A stretch of 64,000 bases of DNA from Ruegeria sp. HKCCD8929 (lineage in GTDB: Bacteria; Pseudomonadota; Alphaproteobacteria; Rhodobacterales; Rhodobacteraceae): the NCBI RefSeq assembly GCF_013031405.1, contig NZ_WPZY01000005.1, positions 248,001 to 312,000 of the forward strand. The letters are read 5' to 3'. Shown piece by piece: positions 56,854 through 64,000 of the stretch (the first letter of the stretch is position 1; each line of letters begins with the position of its first letter). The notes beneath the pieces were generated by a model. The model did no database searches. It saw nothing but the letters and a program-made list of their open reading frames with translations, and was not told the DNA's origin. The position numbers and the translations under genes were made by a program.

Positions 56854-57345
56854 ATGCCTTGCGTCCGAACAACGCCCAGCCCATTTGGGGCAACATTTGC
56901 GCTGCTTACGACCCTACTCATCGCCCTCCCTGCAGAGCGTGGGCGGGCCGACGGGGTGTGTGCAGACATGAATACCCTGCTGGAACAAGCTCAGTCGAAC
57001 TTTGCCGGGGATGTCGGGTCATTGCCTCAACTTCGCTTGGATGGAGCCGATAGCTGCGCGACGTTCTTCTCCCCAGGCGGGTCGCGAGGCTTTCACTGTG
57101 TCTGGGAGTTTACATACCGTGCGGCAGAGGCTGAGAAAGCGTTCACCTTTTTCGACAGGACGCTCCATCGTTGTTTCGCGGACCGGGCCCGAGTTGAACA
57201 CGATCAGCCTGTAAATCACCCCGACTTCTATCGCTTACAGCGATACCACGTAGGACCGGTCACCGTTTCGGTCTCCCTCAAGGACAAAAGCGCCTTGCAG
57301 AAAACCTATGTGTTCCTTCGCGTGGATGGGGCAAACCAGGACTGA
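56854..57345 (+). CDS. Secreted hypothetical protein
   Basis: The 163-residue protein has an N-terminal hydrophobic segment (FGATFALLTTLLIALPAERG) that reads as a signal peptide or anchor with a likely cut after ADG, and a mature part of about 130 residues with four cysteines (GVCADMN, SCATFF, FHCVWEF, HRCFADR) that may form two disulfides. The TYRAAEAEKAFTFFDRTLHRCF stretch is a probable helix. No known family comes to mind. ATG 56854 is supported by a GTGAGA site. A terminator shared with the carB end follows. Confidence 0.6.
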   Translation: MPCVRTTPSPFGATFALLTTLLIALPAERGRADGVCADMNTLLEQAQSNFAGDVGSLPQLRLDGADSCATFFSPGGSRGFHCVWEFTYRAAEAEKAFTFFDRTLHRCFADRARVEHDQPVNHPDFYRLQRYHVGPVTVSVSLKDKSALQKTYVFLRVDGANQD

Positions 57346-57369
57346 AAAGACCCGCGCAAAGCCTTCTGC

Positions 57370-57398
57370 AAAAAAGCCCCGATGAAATATCGGGGCTT
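57370..57398 (-). terminator. Intrinsic terminator of carB
   Basis: AAGCCCCGAT, loop (ATTTC on the minus strand) and ATCGGGGCTT form a perfect 10-bp stem. Leftward it is followed by a six-base T-tract (A-run at 57370-57375). Confidence 0.9.
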
Positions 57399-57418
57399 CC
57401 TGAGATCGAAACCGGGGT

Positions 57419-60400
57419 TCACCCCTGCAGCGATTTCACCTCGACATCCCCCTCGGCCTGCGCCTTGATCGCCAGCGCGGCGGCGTGCGAACCGGCAGCG
57501 GTGGTGAAATAGGGGATCTTGTCATAAAGCGCGATCGAGCGGATGGCCTTGCTATCCTCGACCGCCTGCGCGCCCTCGGTGGTGTTCATCAACAGTTGCA
57601 CCTGCCCGTCCTTGAGCATGTCCACCACGTCCGGGCGGCCCTCATAGACCTTGTTGACAACGTCGCAGGGCACCCCGTGCCCGCTCAACCAGCTTTGCGT
57701 GCCGCGTGTGGCCACCAGCGTAAAGCCTTGTTCCACCAGCACTTTCGTGGCTTCCAGCATCAGCGCGCCCTTGTCGGCATCCTTGATCGAGATAAAGGCG
57801 TGACCGCCCGAAGGCAGTACCATACCTGCCCCCATCTGCGCCTTGAGGAAAGCGCGGGGAAAGTCGCGGTCCCATCCCATCACCTCGCCGGTCGAGCGCA
57901 TTTCCGGGCCCAGGATGGTATCGACGCCGGGGAAGCGGGCAAAGGGCATCACCGCCTCCTTGACCGAGAACCATGGCATGTCCGGGTCGGCCAGCGTCAT
58001 CTGATCGGCGATCTTGGTGTCCTTGCCTTCCTGATAGGGCGGGCGCATCGGGAAGTTTGACAGCGGCTCGCCCGCCATCACGCGCGCGGCAATCGAGGCA
58101 ATAGCGCTGTCCGTCGCCTTGGCCACGAACGGCACCGTGCGCGAGGCGCGCGGGTTCACCTCGATCAGGTAAACCTCGTCATCCTTGATCGCGAACTGCA
58201 CGTTCATCAGACCCACGACATTCAGCGCTTTGGCCAGTTTGAAGGCCTGATCCTCGATCTCGGCCAGAATCTCCTTGGACAGCGAATAGGGCGGCAGCGA
58301 ACAGGCTGAGTCTCCGGAATGCACGCCAGCCTCTTCGATATGCTGCATGATACCGGCGACATGCACGTCGGTGCCATCGCACAGCGCGTCCACATCCAGT
58401 TCCACCGCCCCGGCCAGATAGCTGTCGAGCAACACGGGGCTGTCGCCCGAAACCACCACCGCCTCGTTGATGTAGCGTTTCAGGTGGTCCATATCGCGCA
58501 CGATTTCCATCGCGCGGCCGCCCAGCACGTAAGAGGGGCGGATGACCAGTGGAAAGCCGATATCCTCGGCAATTTCCAGCGCTTGCTCGTCGGTCGCGGC
58601 GATACCGTTCTTGGGCTGTTTCAGGCCCAGTTCGTTGACCAGTGCCTGGAAGCGCTCACGGTCCTCGGCCAGGTCGATGGCGTCCGGCGTGGTGCCCAGG
58701 ATCGGGATACCCTCGGCCTCAAGCGCATTGGCCAGTTTCAACGGGGTCTGGCCCCCAAACTGGACGATCACACCATGCAGCGTGCCGTTTTCCTGTTCCT
58801 TCGTCAGGATTTCCATGACGTGTTCGAAGGTCAGTGGCTCGAAATACAGGCGGTCCGAGGTGTCATAGTCGGTTGAAACCGTCTCGGGGTTGCAGTTGAC
58901 CATGATGGTCTCGTACCCCGCCTCGGTCAGCGCGAAACAGGCGTGACAGCAGCAATAGTCGAACTCGATACCCTGACCGATCCGGTTCGGGCCGCCACCC
59001 AGAATGACGACTTTCTTGCGGTCGGACGGGCGCGCCTCGCATTCGACCTCGCCCATCATCGGGGCCTCGTAGGTCGAGTACATATAGGGCGTTTGCGCCT
59101 CGAACTCGGCGGCGCAGGTGTCGATGCGCTTGAACACCGCCGTCACGCCCAGATTGTGACGCGCACGGCGCACGTTGGCCTCGTCGCGGCCGGTCAGCTT
59201 GCCCAGACGCGCATCGGTAAAGCCCAGCATCTTGAGTGCGCGCAGGCCCTCTTGGGTCACCGGCAGGCCGTCTTTGCGCAGGGCCCGCTCGGCCTCGACG
59301 ATCTCGCGAATGCGAGCCAGGAACCACGGGTCGAACTTGGTGACGCCAAAGATCTCGTCATCCGCCAGCCCGTGCCGCATCGCCTGCGCGATGGTGCGCA
59401 GCCGGTCGGGGGTCTGCTGGCTGATCGCCTTGATGACGGCAGCCTTGTCGTCGGCCTCGTCCCAGACACCCACGTTCAGACCGGGGATTTCCACCTCGTC
59501 AAACCCGGTCAGGCCTGATTCCATCGAGGCCAGCGCCTTTTGCATCGATTCGTGGATGGTACGGCCGATGGACATGGCCTCGCCCACCGATTTCATCGCC
59601 GTGGTCAGGTGCGGTTCGGAGCCGGGGAATTTCTCGAAGGCAAATTTCGGGATCTTGGTGACGACATAGTCGATAGTCGGCTCAAAGCTCGCCGGCGTCA
59701 CCTTGGTGATGTCGTTGTCCAGCTCGTCCAGCGTGTAACCCACCGCCAGCTTGGCCGCGATCTTTGCAATCGGGAAACCGGTCGCCTTGGAGGCCAGCGC
59801 CGAGGAGCGCGACACGCGCGGGTTCATCTCGATCACGACCATGCGGCCATCATCCGGGTTGATCGCCCATTGCACGTTCGAGCCGCCGGTCTCCACCCCG
59901 ATCTCGCGCAGAACGGCAATCGAGCCGTTGCGCATGATCTGGTACTCCTTGTCGGTCAGCGTCAGGGCCGGGGCCACGGTGATCGAGTCGCCGGTATGTA
60001 CGCCCATCGGGTCTACGTTTTCGATGGAACAGACGATGATGGCGTTGTCGGCGGTGTCGCGCACCACCTCCATCTCGTATTCCTTCCAGCCCAGCAGGCT
60101 TTCATCGACGAGGATCTGGTTCACAGGCGAGGCATCCATGCCCGAGCGGCAGAAATGGATGTAATCCTCGCGGTTATAGGCCACACCGCCGCCGGTGCCG
60201 CCCAAGGTAAAGGCGGGGCGGATGATGGCGGGCAGGCCGATCTCCTCCAGCTCGTCCAGCGCCATCTGCACGCCCGCATCCAGATCGGTGGATCCGTCTT
60301 CACGCTTGGGCGCGGTCACGATGGTGGCCTTGGGGTTCTCAAGACCCAGCCGGTCCATCGCCTCGCGAAACAGCTTGCGGTCCTCTGCCATTTCGATGGC

Positions 60401-60763
60401 ATCGCGCTTGGCGCCGATCATCTCGACCCCGAACCTTTCCAGCACACCCATCTCTTCCAGCGCCAGCGAGGTGTTCAGGCCGGTCTGCCCGCCCATGGTG
60501 GGCAGCAGCGCGTCAGGGCGTTCCTTCTCGATGATCTTGGCGACGACCTCGGGCGTGATCGGTTCGATATAGGTGGCGTCGGCCAGACCGGGGTCGGTCA
60601 TGATCGTCGCCGGGTTCGAGTTGACCAGAATGACCCGGTACCCCTCTTCCCGCAGCGCCTTGCAGGCCTGTGCGCCGGAATAGTCGAACTCGCAGGCCTG
60701 CCCGATGACAATCGGCCCCGCTCCAATGATCATGATCGACTGGATGTCGGTTCTCTTCGGCAT
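57419..60763 (-). CDS. carB: Carbamoyl-phosphate synthase large subunit
   Basis: CarB makes carbamoyl phosphate from ammonia (delivered by CarA), bicarbonate and two ATP for pyrimidine and arginine synthesis. The 1114-residue protein has the two homologous halves: first ATP-grasp half ([29 protein letters not shown] at the start, [47 protein letters not shown]), the oligomerisation domain, second half ([61 protein letters not shown]), and the C-terminal allosteric MGS-like domain. ATG 60763 is preceded by AGGGA. carA is not in the window. Confidence 0.99.
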   Translation of the reverse strand: MPKRTDIQSIMIIGAGPIVIGQACEFDYSGAQACKALREEGYRVILVNSNPATIMTDPGLADATYIEPITPEVVAKIIEKERPDALLPTMGGQTGLNTSLALEEMGVLERFGVEMIGAKRDAIEMAEDRKLFREAMDRLGLENPKATIVTAPKREDGSTDLDAGVQMALDELEEIGLPAIIRPAFTLGGTGGGVAYNREDYIHFCRSGMDASPVNQILVDESLLGWKEYEMEVVRDTADNAIIVCSIENVDPMGVHTGDSITVAPALTLTDKEYQIMRNGSIAVLREIGVETGGSNVQWAINPDDGRMVVIEMNPRVSRSSALASKATGFPIAKIAAKLAVGYTLDELDNDITKVTPASFEPTIDYVVTKIPKFAFEKFPGSEPHLTTAMKSVGEAMSIGRTIHESMQKALASMESGLTGFDEVEIPGLNVGVWDEADDKAAVIKAISQQTPDRLRTIAQAMRHGLADDEIFGVTKFDPWFLARIREIVEAERALRKDGLPVTQEGLRALKMLGFTDARLGKLTGRDEANVRRARHNLGVTAVFKRIDTCAAEFEAQTPYMYSTYEAPMMGEVECEARPSDRKKVVILGGGPNRIGQGIEFDYCCCHACFALTEAGYETIMVNCNPETVSTDYDTSDRLYFEPLTFEHVMEILTKEQENGTLHGVIVQFGGQTPLKLANALEAEGIPILGTTPDAIDLAEDRERFQALVNELGLKQPKNGIAATDEQALEIAEDIGFPLVIRPSYVLGGRAMEIVRDMDHLKRYINEAVVVSGDSPVLLDSYLAGAVELDVDALCDGTDVHVAGIMQHIEEAGVHSGDSACSLPPYSLSKEILAEIEDQAFKLAKALNVVGLMNVQFAIKDDEVYLIEVNPRASRTVPFVAKATDSAIASIAARVMAGEPLSNFPMRPPYQEGKDTKIADQMTLADPDMPWFSVKEAVMPFARFPGVDTILGPEMRSTGEVMGWDRDFPRAFLKAQMGAGMVLPSGGHAFISIKDADKGALMLEATKVLVEQGFTLVATRGTQSWLSGHGVPCDVVNKVYEGRPDVVDMLKDGQVQLLMNTTEGAQAVEDSKAIRSIALYDKIPYFTTAAGSHAAALAIKAQAEGDVEVKSLQG

Positions 60764-60935
60764 GGCCCAAATCCCTATGATGTCGCGAGTCGAGGGCGCC
60801 GACCGAGCGCCCAAATTGTCCTGCGTTATAGGGACCGCGCGAAAAGGTGCAAGAGGGATCGGAAACAGGTGCGAATTTGCCGCTTTCCCCCCTTTCGTTC
60901 GGGCCCGAAACCACTATATCGCTGCCTCACGGCAA

Positions 60936-62069
60936 ATGAGGATGCAATTGCGTATTCGTTTCGATCAGGGACCGGCTGGGCCGGGGACGTGGTTCCACCG
61001 TCCCGAACGCCTTATCCGGGCCGATACGGCAACGGATGTGCCGGGCGCGCTGGCGGCGCTGGATGCTGCGCGGGCCGATGGCGCGTGGCTGGCCGGATAT
61101 GCCAGTTACGAGCTCGGCTATGCGCTTGAGCCGCGTCTGGCCGCGCGGATGCCCACGAACCGCCGCCTGCCTCTGCTGTGTTTCGGGGTCTACGATGCGC
61201 TGGCCACCCGCGCCCTGCCGCCCGAGGCCGGGGGCATCACCGGTTTTGCCCCGCGCTGGGACGAGGCGCGTTATTCCCGCGCTTTTGCCGCCGTGCACGA
61301 CGCCATCGGGGCAGGGGACATCTATCAGGCCAACCTGACCTTTCCCATTGATCTGAACATCACCGGCGACGCCGCCGCTTTGTACGCCGCCCTTGCTGCG
61401 CGCCAGCCGGTGGGCCACGGCGCATTGGTGCAGCAACAGGGGCTCCCCGACCTGCTCAGCCGCTCACCCGAGCTGTTCTTCCGCACCGACGCGGGTGGCG
61501 TGATCGAAACCCGCCCGATGAAGGGCACCCAGCCGCGCAGCGCCGATCCCTCCGAGGACGCCCGCCGCCGCGCCTTCCTGTCCCGCGACGAAAAGAACCG
61601 GGCCGAGAACCTGATGATCGTGGACCTGCTGCGCAACGATATCTCGCGCGTCGCCGTGCCGGGTTCGGTCAAGGTGCCCGAGCTTTTCAAGGTCGAAACC
61701 TACGCCACCGTGCATCAGATGGTCTCGCTGGTCCGGGCACAACTGCGCGCCGATGCAGGCCTGTCGGACATTCTGACCGCACTCTTCCCCTGCGGCTCGA
61801 TCACCGGCGCGCCCAAGATCCGCGCGATGGAGATCCTCAACGATCTCGAACCCTGGCCCCGCGACATCTATTGCGGCACCATCGGCTGGGCCGCCCCCGA
61901 TGGCCGGTCCGAGTTCAACGTGGCGATCCGTACTTTGATGACCGAAGGCACCCGCGCCACGCTCAACGTGGGCGGCGGCGTGGTCTGGGACAGCACCGCC
62001 GCATCGGAATATGAGGAGGCGCTATGGAAAGCGCGCTTTGCCCGCCAGCTGAGCCTGGTTTCCGCCTGA
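60936..62069 (+). CDS. pabB: Aminodeoxychorismate synthase component I
   Basis: PabB makes 4-amino-4-deoxychorismate from chorismate for folate synthesis, with ammonia from a PabA amidotransferase. The 377-residue protein is of the short type and has the chorismate-binding core: SPELFFRTDAGGVIETRPMKGTQPRS (with the catalytic Lys), DEKNRAENLMIVDLLRNDISRV, FKVETYATVHQMVS, LFPCGSITGAPKIRAMEILNDLEP and SEFNVAIRTL. ATG 60936 and ATG 60942 are both possible; neither has a good ribosome site. It overlaps pabC by 46 bases. Confidence 0.94.
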   Translation: MRMQLRIRFDQGPAGPGTWFHRPERLIRADTATDVPGALAALDAARADGAWLAGYASYELGYALEPRLAARMPTNRRLPLLCFGVYDALATRALPPEAGGITGFAPRWDEARYSRAFAAVHDAIGAGDIYQANLTFPIDLNITGDAAALYAALAARQPVGHGALVQQQGLPDLLSRSPELFFRTDAGGVIETRPMKGTQPRSADPSEDARRRAFLSRDEKNRAENLMIVDLLRNDISRVAVPGSVKVPELFKVETYATVHQMVSLVRAQLRADAGLSDILTALFPCGSITGAPKIRAMEILNDLEPWPRDIYCGTIGWAAPDGRSEFNVAIRTLMTEGTRATLNVGGGVVWDSTAASEYEEALWKARFARQLSLVSA

Positions 62070-62668
62070 TCGAGACGCTGGGCTACCGCCCCGGACAAGG
62101 TTTTGCCCGCCGCGACCGCCACTTGGCGCGCATGGCCCGCTCGGCCGCGGCGCTGGACATCCCGTTCGATCCCGCCCGGGCAAAGGCCAAGCTGGACGAG
62201 GCCGAAGAGGGCACTGCCTTGCGCTGCCGCCTGACGCTGGACACCTCGGGCGGCTTCGACCTCACCACCGGTCCGCTGACCGACACGCCACCGCTCTGGC
62301 GCGTCGCCATCGCCGAAACCCGCCTTGCCTCGGACGACCCGTGGCTGCGCCACAAGACCACTCGCCGCGCGCTCTACGACACTGCCCGCTCCAACCTGCC
62401 CGACGGCATCGACGAGCTGCTGTTCCTCAACGAACGCGGCGAGCTGTGCGAGGGCACCATCACCAACCTCTTCATCGGAACCGACGAAGGCCACCTGACC
62501 CCGCCGCTCAGCGCGGGCCTGTTGCCGGGTATCTTGCGCGAGGAGTTGCTGGAGCAAAATCAGGCCGCAGAGGCCCCCCTGACCTTGACGGACCTCGCCA
62601 AAGCCCGATCTGTTCATGTAGGAAATTCGTTGCGTGGATTGATCAAGGCGGAGTTGATGGCAGTTTGA
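62024..62668 (+). CDS. pabC: Aminotransferase class IV, probable 4-amino-4-deoxychorismate lyase
   Basis: The 214-residue PLP fold-type IV protein contains PGFRLIETLGYRPGQGFARRDRHLARMARSA, the HKTTRRALYDTAR lysine region (Schiff-base Lys near 109), DELLFLNERGELCEGTITNLFI, and LSAGLLPGILREELLE. Its overlap with pabB suggests the 4-aminobenzoate-releasing lyase step, although D-amino or branched-chain aminotransferase activity cannot be ruled out. Length is shorter than E. coli PabC. Confidence 0.88.
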   Translation: MESALCPPAEPGFRLIETLGYRPGQGFARRDRHLARMARSAAALDIPFDPARAKAKLDEAEEGTALRCRLTLDTSGGFDLTTGPLTDTPPLWRVAIAETRLASDDPWLRHKTTRRALYDTARSNLPDGIDELLFLNERGELCEGTITNLFIGTDEGHLTPPLSAGLLPGILREELLEQNQAAEAPLTLTDLAKARSVHVGNSLRGLIKAELMAV

Positions 62669-63336
62669 CGAACGTACAGGCCATACCCGCCACGCGGCCC
62701 GCGCGCCTGCGCCTGCGGATCGAGTTCGCGCTGTTCTATATCGGTGCCCCGCTGCTGATCGCGGTCCTGTTCCCGCCCGACTGGATGTTCCCGGCGCTCT
62801 TTGCCTTCACCGGGCTGGGCATCATCCTGCTGCACCTCACCCACGGCTTTCGCTGGGCCGAACTGCGTCACGGCTGGCGCAACTGGTCCTGGGCCGAGGT
62901 GCTGGGATTCTCTGCCGCCATGACCGCCCTCTGCATCGCGGTGATCTACGCCACGAAACCGCAGGCCACGTTTTTCCTGTTGCAGAACCGACCCGAACTG
63001 CTGGCCGTCATCTGGCTCGGCTACCCGCTCGTCTCGGCGCTGCCGCAGGAACTGCTGTTCCGCCCGCTCTTCTACCGCCGCTACGGCGCCATCCTGCCGC
63101 AAGGCCGCGCGGCGGACCTTCTGAACGCCGCCCTCTTTTCCTTTGCGCATCTGATGTACTGGAGCTGGATCGTCGCCGCCATGACGCTGGCCGGAGGGCT
63201 CCTGTTCTCATGGGCCTACCGCTGGCGCGGCTCGTTCTTCTACGCCGTCCTGCTGCACGCAATCGCCGGAAACATCCTGTTTGCGGTGGGCTTGGGTGTC
63301 TATTTCTACTCAGGCAACGTGCAAAGGCCGTTTTGA
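62665..63336 (+). CDS. CPBP (CAAX protease/Abi) family intramembrane protein
   Basis: The 223-residue multi-pass protein has the CPBP glutamyl protease motifs: LPQELLFRPLFYRRYG (motif 1 with the Glu and Arg), a following FSFAHLMYWSW (motif 2 His) and LLHAIAGNILF (motif 3 His). The family includes immunity proteins and peptidases that process membrane substrates. The first codon is most likely TTG 62665, which overlaps the pabC stop by four bases, with GGAG at 62650-62653; no ATG or GTG is placed as well. Association with a folate operon is probably incidental. Confidence 0.85.
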   Translation: MTNVQAIPATRPARLRLRIEFALFYIGAPLLIAVLFPPDWMFPALFAFTGLGIILLHLTHGFRWAELRHGWRNWSWAEVLGFSAAMTALCIAVIYATKPQATFFLLQNRPELLAVIWLGYPLVSALPQELLFRPLFYRRYGAILPQGRAADLLNAALFSFAHLMYWSWIVAAMTLAGGLLFSWAYRWRGSFFYAVLLHAIAGNILFAVGLGVYFYSGNVQRPF

Positions 63337-63415
63337 GCCCCCAAGTTCCCTTGACTTCCCGCGCGCCACGCGGTGTATCGGCGCGACGAATTCTCCGCCC
63401 GAAGGGATATGACCG

Positions 63416-64000
63416 ATGCACGCCTATCGCAGCCACACCTGCGCTGATCTGACCGCCGCCAATGTTGGCGATACCGTTCGCCTGTCCGGCTGGGTCCACC
63501 GGGTGCGCGATCACGGCGGCGTCCTGTTCATCGACCTGCGCGACCATTTCGGCATCACCCAGGTACTGTGCGACGGCGACAGCGCCGCCTTTGCCGAGCT
63601 GGAAAAGGTCCGGTCCGAGTGGTGTATCCGCATCGACGGCACCGTCAAGGCGCGCGCCGCCGATCTGGTAAACCCCAAGCTGCCGACCGGCGAGATCGAG
63701 GTCTATGCGCGTGGGCTGGAGGTGCTGGGTTCGGCTGCCGAACTGCCGCTGATGGTCTTCGGCGAACAGGAATACCCCGAGGAAACCCGCCTGCGCTACC
63801 GCTACCTCGACCTGCGCCGCGAGGCGATGCAGCAGAACATGACCCTGCGCTCGGACGTGGTGGCCTCGATGCGCAAGCGCATGTGGGATCAGAACTTCCG
63901 CGAGTACCAGACCCCGATCATCACGGCCTCATCCCCCGAAGGCGCGCGCGACTTCCTCGTGCCCTCGCGCCTGCATCCGGGCAGATTCTACGCGCTGCCG
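63416..64000 (+). CDS. aspS: Aspartate-tRNA ligase, N-terminal part (runs off the window)
   Basis: The visible 195 residues start [53 protein letters not shown], the OB-fold anticodon-binding domain of bacterial-type AspRS, and end in class II motif 1 ([35 protein letters not shown] ... [35 protein letters not shown]). Alphaproteobacteria often use a non-discriminating AspRS that also charges tRNA-Asn; this fragment does not settle it. ATG 63416 has GAAGGGA 9 bases upstream. Confidence 0.97.
   Translation, partial: MHAYRSHTCADLTAANVGDTVRLSGWVHRVRDHGGVLFIDLRDHFGITQVLCDGDSAAFAELEKVRSEWCIRIDGTVKARAADLVNPKLPTGEIEVYARGLEVLGSAAELPLMVFGEQEYPEETRLRYRYLDLRREAMQQNMTLRSDVVASMRKRMWDQNFREYQTPIITASSPEGARDFLVPSRLHPGRFYALP

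Noticed and set aside
59540..61129. Plus-strand frame of 529 codons opposite carB
   Set aside because: It is antisense to the well-matched carB sequence and runs into pabB in another frame.

Overview
This 64 kb window is a high-GC, gene-dense chromosomal segment of an alphaproteobacterium, most likely of the Rhodobacteraceae (Roseobacter group, Ruegeria-like). The call rests on an F1-only ATP synthase operon (atpHAGDC without F0 genes), mitochondrial-type complex I accessory genes (an NDUFS4-like and an NDUFAF7/MidA-like protein), a DUF2125 protein, a fused ATP-sulfurylase/APS-kinase, Hint-domain proteins of the roseobacter type, and frequent ATGA-coupled stop/start overlaps. Species assignment is inference; no ribosomal RNA or tRNA gene was found.

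Layout. 1-2.2 kb: edge of a membrane protein, an Excalibur protein convergent with a GNAT acetyltransferase, the NDUFS4-like protein and a SRPBCC protein. 2.3-4.5 kb: uvrB with a candidate LexA box. 4.5-7.3 kb: accessory patch with an AT-richer membrane protein, a truncated second copy of a yjbR gene end, an FNT-family channel behind a perfect FNR-type box, REP-like palindromes and intact yjbR. 7.3-11.5 kb: lysine-rich unknown, zinc ribbon, glycosyltransferase, and an amidase-TetR pair. 11.7-15.9 kb: Hint-associated N-terminal domain, rpsD, small lipoprotein, Lrp regulator divergent from a class V aminotransferase. 15.9-18.8 kb: hisC-tyrC-extensin-like operon. 18.8-28.4 kb: DUF2125, ChaC-like cyclotransferase, a MotA/MotB-like stator pair with a giant coiled coil, M23 peptidase, clpA, gloB, methyltransferase. 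28.6-33.7 kb: F1 operon. 33.7-41.6 kb: H-lectin, sat/cysC fusion, 6TM-ferredoxin-adenylate cyclase, RES protein, trxB, Lrp regulator, Hint protein, and a 42-residue small protein. 41.6-50.4 kb: lgt-midA-pgeF, ubiK, YbjN-proC-csaA-dehydrogenase run, tdk, an HTH-like regulator and a ketoacyl synthase III. 50.5-55.3 kb: MarR-RND efflux operon followed by four tandem TTCGAA-centred palindromes. 55.3-64 kb: putative metallopeptidase, VOC protein, secreted protein, carB, pabB-pabC-CPBP protease, and the start of aspS.

Most genes are housekeeping: aromatic, histidine, proline, pyrimidine and folate synthesis, sulfate activation, DNA repair, proteolysis, energy conservation, envelope lipoproteins. 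The signals most worth a second look are the palindrome array at 55159-55251, the stator/coiled-coil pair at 20443-23403, the redox-type cyclase at 36098-37777, the duplicated yjbR end around the FNR-controlled channel, the alternative hairpins before 48792, and the long inverted repeat at 47631-47837. No CRISPR array, transposase, integrase or prophage was seen.
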